DNA of 10,209 bases, taken from NCBI GenBank assembly GCA_036939355.1, contig JALLAP010003552.1, positions 1-10,209 of the forward strand, written 5' to 3'. This document shows, piece by piece, positions 6,583-10,209 of the stretch. Each line of letters opens with the position of its first letter. Positions within the stretch are counted from its first letter, which is position 1. The stretch comes from Thalassiosira profunda (taxonomy: Eukaryota; Bacillariophyta; Thalassiosirophyceae; Thalassiosirales; Thalassiosiraceae). The notes beneath the pieces were generated by a model. That model had not been told where the DNA came from, did not search any database, and saw only the letters and a program-made list of their open reading frames with translations. A program made the translations under genes and the position numbers.

Positions 6583-7067
6583 GACAATCCAAGTGCTCTC
6601 GAACCCTACTGCCTCCCTCTCCGGTAGATTGATTAGGTAGGCTTGTATCAATCACGCTGCCGGCTGGGGGGGCCATTGAACTGCCAGACTGCCGTCCGTG
6701 CCATTCATCGAATCGGCAGCCCCCCGCGCCGACCTCTCGGATCGTCTGTGGTTGCAACAATCATTTTGTGTGCGCCAGCCGCCCCTGCTCGCTCTGCACG
6801 CCCCAAAATCGGATCTCGATATGCGCAGCGCGATGCATGGGCAGAGCGGCGGGTCGTCGCCAAGAACCAGGCAGAGGCCGGAGCGAACGGCATGGGCGCC
6901 GGAGAGGGTATTGTATCGTAGACAGAGTTCAGTCATTCTCTTCGCCATTGCATCTCTCGAACAGCCGCGATACCATCACCTCATTTTTTGGTTACACTCA
7001 ATTAGCTACATCAGAGAGAGGAGAATGGCGCATGTGTCGTCGCAGAGCCCTTTCCTTCTCTCCGAGC
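6583..7067. other. Unassigned spacer between SET remnant and right arm
   Basis: This 485-bp stretch has no supportable gene. The short frames crossing it do not resemble the neighbours or each other. The corresponding left spacer, without the insertion, is only about 68 bp; the two share AAGTGC and GGGCCATTG in the same order but little else. A 7-bp stem (GATTGAT 6627-6633, ATCAATC 6647-6653) is present. It may be inserted sequence, or original spacer lost from the left arm. Confidence 0.4.
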
Positions 7068-7141
7068 CCTAGGTAATAATGAAACGAATGAATCTTCCTC
7101 CATCTTCACAAAACAAAGCCCTCTCCGTCACTCGCACCGGC

Positions 7142-9312
7142 CTACTTCCGGCCCCGCAGCCTCCGCTCCCCCCCTCCCCCGGCCGCCGGGCACTCCCCGT
7201 CCGCCGCCCAAATCCCATAATAGAGCCACAGCCCGCTCGCGTCCTCCGGCTGGTGCGACGGACTGTTGCAATTGACCGCGTTGCCGTCGACGCAGTAATA
7301 CTTGGTCGTGCCGACGCGGACGTAATCCCCGGCCTGGTAGAGGTCGGCGGGGGCGGTGAACTGCGTCCAGTTGTCGACCGGGCTTTCCACGCACTGCTCC
7401 TCGTCGAACGTCCGGCGGCACCCCGTGCACGTCTCGGGAGCCTCCTCCGTGGCCGGGGCGCAGTCGCACGACGCCTTGGGGCAGTTGGCGTTGTTGGGAT
7501 CGTCGAGGTTGACCTCGCACGCCTCGGTCGTCTCGACGGTGCGGCACCGATCGTACAAGCACGTGCCTCCGTAGGGCGTGGGACTCGCGGTGGGCGCCAG
7601 CGTGCCCGTGCACGCCCCCAACCGCGTCCACGCCATGCTCGCGTACTGTTCTCCGGGGGCGAAGGGGCCGTGCTGGTTGCAATATCCCACGTACGGGTAC
7701 GCCTTGCACTCGTAGACGAGCTTGCGTTCGGGATCGGCCGAGACGGTCAAAGTGACTTGCTCGCCGCCCTCGTAGTCGTCCTTTTCGTTGGAATATTCGG
7801 CAGGACAGCCGGCAATGTCGGCGACGAGGGCGTCGAAGGTCGGGGAGGCGGAGGGACCGACGGTCCCGGAGCAGTGGCCCACGACCGTCCAGGCGATGGT
7901 CCACGCGTCGGGCGCGGCGTCGTCGGCGAGGGGGGCGTGGCCCGACTGGCCGCAGTGCGCTGCGAGGTATGAGTAGAAACGCAGGATGCGCGCGTTATGT
8001 GAGCATGACATGAATGCGGCCAACGGAGCAACGATCGCACATCATACACATTCATCATCTCTCTGTCCAAAACTCACCGCCCATCGGCCAGCCCTTGCAC
8101 GCGTACACGACCCCGTTCGCGCTCACGCGGTCGCCCTCGGCGTAGTCGCCCTCCTCCCACGCGCCGGGACAGCCGCCGACGTCTTCCAACGCCTCGTAGT
8201 TGGGACTGCTCGTCGGCGCAATGGTGCCTTCGCACCGGCCCTGGTATTCCCACGCCAGCGGCCAGGCGTCGGCGTGGTCCTCGTTCAAGGGCTCGTACCC
8301 CGGCTGGCCGCAGGCCGCGGCGTAGGCGCCGTCCCTGCATTCGAACACGGCGTTGCCGACGCTCACGCTGTCGCCGGCGCCGTAGCTCGCCTCGTCGTCG
8401 AACGCGCCGGGACATCCCCCCGCGTTGTTGGCGGGATCGAAGCTCGGCGCGGACGTCGGTCCGAGGGTGCCGCTGCAGCTCCCCTCGAGGGTCCACGCCT
8501 GCTCCCAATAGAGGGAACTGCCCGGCTCGTAGCCGTCCATGTCGCAGAACTTGCCGGGCGCCGGCGTGGCGCTCTTGCACCGGTACACCAAACACCACGG
8601 CTGGGAGGGGTCGGCGGAGCAGACGCTGACGGCGTCGCCGGCGCCGTACTCGGCGGCGGACGAGAACTCGGCGGGGCAGCCGCCGGAGTCCCAGGCGGGC
8701 GGGGCCGGGAGGGTGGGCGGGGTGGCCGTTTCGGAGTCCTGTGTGCGTTGTGCGAGCCGAAGTGTCGTAGAGCAGAGAGAGAGAGAGCGAGCGAGCAGAG
8801 ATGGGTGCGTGATGAGTTATGAGGCTCGTCGACAAAACGAGCACAAGCAACCAAAGCAACAACGCCGCCATGGCAGAACTCACGTCGCACGGGCAGTCGA
8901 GCTCGGTCCATGCGTACACGCTGAACGCCGGATTGACAGCGTTCACCCCCGGGGGCGCGTATCCGTCGTTGGAGCACCAAACGTCGCTGAAGCACTCGTA
9001 GTTGCACGCCACGCCGACGTCTTCCGTGACCATCTTGGTGCACCCCACACAGGTCGTGGGATTCCCATCCTCGTCGGTGGCGCAGTCGTCGCAGGTGGCG
9101 GCGGGGCAGTCGGGATCGTCCTCCCCAAACGTGCAGTCCACCTGACTGGTCACCTCGATGGTTTTGGCGGCGCTGACGAGGGCGCCCGCGCCGTACGTCG
9201 CGCCGGACTGGTAGGCGGCGTGGCAGGCCGCGGGGCCCTCCTCCTGGGCGACGGCGGCGGGGGGGCCGAGGAGGAGGGACGCCGCGAGGACGAGGGCGGC
9301 GGATGGGTGCAT
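7142..9312 (-). CDS. Secreted six-module Cys-rich repeat protein, 3 exons (right copy)
   Basis: On the minus strand, exons are 9312-8884, 8738-8078 and 7959-7142 (TAG stop), encoding 635 residues. The exon lengths are exactly those of the left copy. It has the same signal peptide (with R3P), the same six modules with Thr/Pro linkers, the same Cys-rich inserts in modules 1 and 6, and the same basic tail. About 41 residues differ by hand count (9, 15 and 17 per exon). All cysteines are kept and there are no gaps. Notable changes are W311R in module 3 and F355Y/E356A in module 4. The last 50 or so residues are identical. Both copies therefore look functional. Secretion and carbohydrate binding are inferred as for the left copy. 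It converges on the centre and diverges from the gene starting at 10127. Confidence 0.85.
7960..8077 (-). other. Intron 2 of right repeat-protein gene
   Basis: This is a 118-nt intron, phase 1, with GTGAGTTTTG at the donor and CTCGCAG-type context replaced by CGCAG at the acceptor. It is one base shorter than the left counterpart and clearly more diverged than the flanking exons. Confidence 0.85.
8739..8883 (-). other. Intron 1 of right repeat-protein gene
   Basis: This is a 145-nt intron, phase 0, with GTGAGTTCTG at the donor and CGCACACAG at the acceptor. It holds a (CT)7 run (8774-8787 on the complementary strand) in place of the left copy's (CT)23. The sequence between the run and the acceptor differs from the left arm. 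Confidence 0.85.
8774..8787 (-). repeat. (CT)7 microsatellite in right intron 1
   Basis: A 14-nt uninterrupted run, the short homologue of the 46-nt run at 1389-1434. It ends 34 nt before the acceptor rather than 21. Confidence 0.9.
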
Positions 9313-10126
9313 CGTTTGTTGGTTGGGTTGGGTTGGGTGGGTTGGATCGTCGGCGGTAACAGTGGCAAGAGAGGAGGCGATTCCGTGGCGTTCGCAACAA
9401 ACTGTTGGCCGGCTGCTGGGCGCAACGCGACTTGCAATGAGATTGTGAGGCTGTCCGCCTTCGCCGGGGGGCGCGTCGGTCGATCTGAGCGCCTTCTCCA
9501 AGGCGGCCGGCTTTGCTTGCTCAACTTGGCTCCCAACCGGCCCAACTCCTTTGTTTCGGGGGCCGGACTCTGCCGACTCTTCGACGGGCTTCCCACCCGT
9601 CTCAACAATCGATCGTGCCGCGTCCTGGGTATGCGAGCGCCGCCGCCAATGCCGAAGGGCACCGAGGGAGGCGGGGCGCAGGCAACCGACGCGTCGCTTT
9701 GGAGTAGGTCCTCGTGACTTGCGCCGGGCCGTTCCATGAGTGCCGGTCCCGACCAGTGGGTGCCGGTCCGACGGTCACTCCGTGATTGGTGACGGATTTC
9801 GGAGCGGCCCGGGCGGCCCCACCCACGCGCCGCCACACGGGCTCGTGAGCGCGCCGGGAGACAAAAGCAAGGGCGCCAAAGCGATGAGGCTCTCGCTCAG
9901 TGACCTCTCTCCTCCATCGATCGATCCGTTGCCGCTTCGACCAGTGACTCGGTCCAGGGCAGCCCGGGCGAGCCCCGCCCCCTCCCTCGAGACACAACCG
10001 CAGCGACCGAACGGCTCCGCCATTGCAAAACGCGCTCATAATTTTCGCCCCTCGGCAAACATCGACCCATTTGCACAAATCGTTGCCATCGCCCTCCACC
10101 GCACCGCCGCAACCATCGCCGCCACC
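9313..10126. promoter_or_regulatory. Divergent intergenic/promoter region, right arm
   Basis: This 814-bp gap between the two divergent genes corresponds to 84-871. It keeps the near-palindrome ATTTGCACAAAT (10069-10080, about 47 bp before the partner ATG), one ATTGG box (9785-9789) and the paired CCGGCAC repeats. The second CCAAT-type box of the left arm is lost here (ATTGG became CTGG). No gene is supported within it. Confidence 0.6.
9325..9341 (+). other. G-quadruplex-type motif before right repeat-gene start
   Basis: Four GGG tracts with loops of 2, 2 and 1 bases (GGGTTGGGTTGGGTGGG) lie on the strand opposite the coding strand, 13-29 bp upstream of the ATG at 9312. The homologous left-arm run (843-870) has only three full G-tracts plus a GG, so the motif is not perfect there. 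Confidence 0.55.
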
Positions 10127-10209
10127 ATGTTCAAGGTCAACCCGGTCGCCCTCGCCGCGGCCCTCTTCGGCCTCCCCGCCGCCTCCGCCCAGCTCCTCGG
10201 GTGCCACCC
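10127..10209 (+). CDS. Secreted protein, N-terminal fragment (right copy, runs off window)
   Basis: The ATG at 10127-10129, in GCCGCCACC context, opens 27 complete codons: MFKVNPVALAAALFGL then PAASAQLLGCH, a predicted signal peptide with an ASA|Q cleavage site. It pairs with the left fragment at 83-1, with Val4 and Ala10 here. It is transcribed divergently from the repeat-protein gene. Only the signal region is visible, so the mature function is unknown. One Cys follows shortly after the predicted cleavage site. Confidence 0.6.
   Translation, partial: MFKVNPVALAAALFGLPAASAQLLGCH

Larger units (their letters stand above)
7068..10209 (-). repeat. Right arm of large inverted repeat
   Basis: This is the reverse-complement counterpart of 1-3122, with the same gene pair, the same exon lengths and the same intron positions. 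Homology at the inner end runs through TTCATTATTACCTAGG (minus strand, ending at about 7068) if the left insertion is skipped. The outer end coincides with the window edge. Confidence 0.9.

Noticed and set aside
6930..7010. Possible tRNA in the right spacer
   Set aside because: No GGTTCGAATCC-type T-loop with matching acceptor and D arms could be assembled.
1..10209. Palindrome as a pure artefact of joining two haplotypes head to head
   Set aside because: The centre has a unique SET gene joined continuously to both arms, and the arms differ by an insertion and an asymmetric SET remnant. This is not fully excluded without long reads.

Overview
The window looks like nuclear DNA from a GC-rich eukaryotic alga. 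A stramenopile (diatom- or pelagophyte-like) is my best guess. The evidence is spliceosomal introns with GTGAGT donors and CAG acceptors, monocistronic genes with long intergenic regions, secreted Cys-rich repeat proteins with Thr/Pro linkers of the 'APTSQPTP' style common in stramenopile secretomes, and a SET-domain methyltransferase of the Rubisco-LSMT/SETD3 type. There is no bacterial operon, rRNA, tRNA, CRISPR or phage signal.

Layout: the window is a large, imperfect inverted repeat. The left arm (1 to about 3122) holds the first 27 codons of a secreted protein on the minus strand, a divergent promoter region of about 0.8 kb, and a three-exon gene on the plus strand (872-3053) for a 635-residue secreted six-module protein. 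The right arm (about 7068 to 10209) holds the same set in reverse: the three-exon gene on the minus strand (9312-7142), the divergent promoter, and the start of the partner gene at 10127. The two three-exon genes have identical exon lengths (429, 661, 818 nt). They differ at about 41 of 635 residues with no coding indel, while introns and intergenic DNA carry indels.

The centre (about 3123-7067) is asymmetric. It has one intact 796-codon SET methyltransferase gene on the minus strand (5978-3588) and, about 360 bp beyond its start, a plus-strand remnant of only the last ~66 codons of a second SET copy (6337-6534). So the duplicated block was once [partner gene - secreted repeat gene - SET tail], and one SET copy is truncated. 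In the remnant, the final 38 codons are almost identical to the intact gene, while the 27 codons before them are strongly diverged. This suggests a gene-conversion edge or a mixed origin. The left arm also carries a 345-bp insertion (3123-3467) flanked by TTA, AT-rich inside, where the right arm looks like an empty site; a PIF/Harbinger-like MITE is the leading idea.

The first 55 bases of the window are the exact reverse complement of the last 55, and base 56 differs. This fits an assembly contig ending at a shared 55-mer inside the continuing inverted repeat. Functionally, the arms encode wall- or matrix-type secreted proteins of unproven ligand, probably carbohydrate-binding. The SET protein is an intracellular protein methyltransferase with no evident link to them. 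I see no defence or mobile-system operon; the interest lies in the palindromic duplication, its unequal decay and the insertion.
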